A stretch of 5,357 bases of DNA from Candidatus Helarchaeota archaeon. GTDB lineage: Archaea; Asgardarchaeota; Lokiarchaeia; Helarchaeales; HEL-GB-A. The notes below the pieces were generated by a model. That model was not told where the DNA came from and did no database searches. It saw only the letters and a list, made by a program, of their open reading frames with translations. This document shows positions 5,289-5,357 of this stretch, piece by piece (position 1 is the stretch's first letter; every line of letters starts with the position of its first letter). A program made the position numbers and the translations under genes. The stretch lies in assembly GCA_016840125.1 (NCBI GenBank), contig JAEOSY010000492.1, forward strand, positions 1-5,357, written 5' to 3'.

Positions 5289-5356
5289 GGGAGTTTAATT
5301 TGAAATGTTCGGTCCTTATTAGTCGTACTAAAGGATCCAGTAATAAGAATCCATTG
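5273..5356 (-). CDS. Possible C-terminal fragment of an upstream gene (5' end outside window)
   Basis: On the minus strand a frame is open from the right edge to a TAG at 5275-5273, giving 27 residues. They begin WILITGSFSTT at the second residue and end FQIKLPFKIK. The alternating hydrophobic and basic pattern looks like beta strands of a real protein end, and codon choice resembles the neighbouring genes. An open run this short could be chance in AT-rich DNA. If real, it would end 47 bp before the hypothetical protein gene on the same strand. No family can be named. Confidence 0.35.
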   Translation of the reverse strand, partial: QWILITGSFSTTNKDRTFQIKLPFKIK

Positions 5357-5357
5357 T

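Overview
The window looks archaeal. Its genes are compact, Shine-Dalgarno sites match the archaeal GAGGTGAT consensus, and oligo-T tracts follow some stop codons. It carries a four-subunit ferredoxin-dependent 2-oxoacid oxidoreductase operon together with a MoaD-like ubiquitin-fold protein. Moderate AT-richness and this gene content would suit an Asgard, TACK or euryarchaeal lineage. The sequence alone does not fix the phylum.

Left region (1-1535). The window opens in the 3' end of a membrane-protein gene. A Lin0512-family gene (conserved, function unknown) follows on the same strand. Facing it, 6 bp away, is a ubiquitin-fold ThiS/MoaD-like protein ending in Gly-Gly-Gly. Diverging from that gene is an OsmC-family protein with both family cysteines. 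The 85-bp gap between these divergent genes holds one AT-rich core flanked by two copies of TGAGGTG, so it may be a shared, regulated promoter.

Central region (1576-4587, minus strand). This is a complete operon for a 2-oxoacid:ferredoxin oxidoreductase of the POR/VOR type, in the order gamma, delta, alpha, beta. The junctions are 11, 2 and 5 bp, and the ribosome-binding sites of alpha and beta overlap or abut the preceding stop codon, so translation is probably coupled. Together the subunits oxidise a 2-oxoacid with CoA to acyl-CoA and CO2. Electrons pass from TPP (beta) through the beta [4Fe-4S] cluster and the delta ferredoxin domain to free ferredoxin. Motifs in alpha and beta resemble archaeal VOR (branched-chain 2-oxoacids) as much as or more than Pyrococcus-type POR, so the substrate is left open. 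The delta subunit has an unusually stretched first iron-sulfur motif.

Right region (4588-5357, minus strand). A 170-residue protein with a possible SRPBCC/START-like fold lies upstream of the operon, behind its own ribosome-binding site. A short open frame at the right edge may be the 3' end of another gene.

I see no CRISPR array, RNA gene, transposon or obvious defence system. Most of the window is ordinary metabolic sequence. The points most worth a second look are the delta-subunit cluster motif, the divergent promoter with paired repeats, and the grouping of a Lin0512 protein, a ubiquitin-like protein and an OsmC protein.
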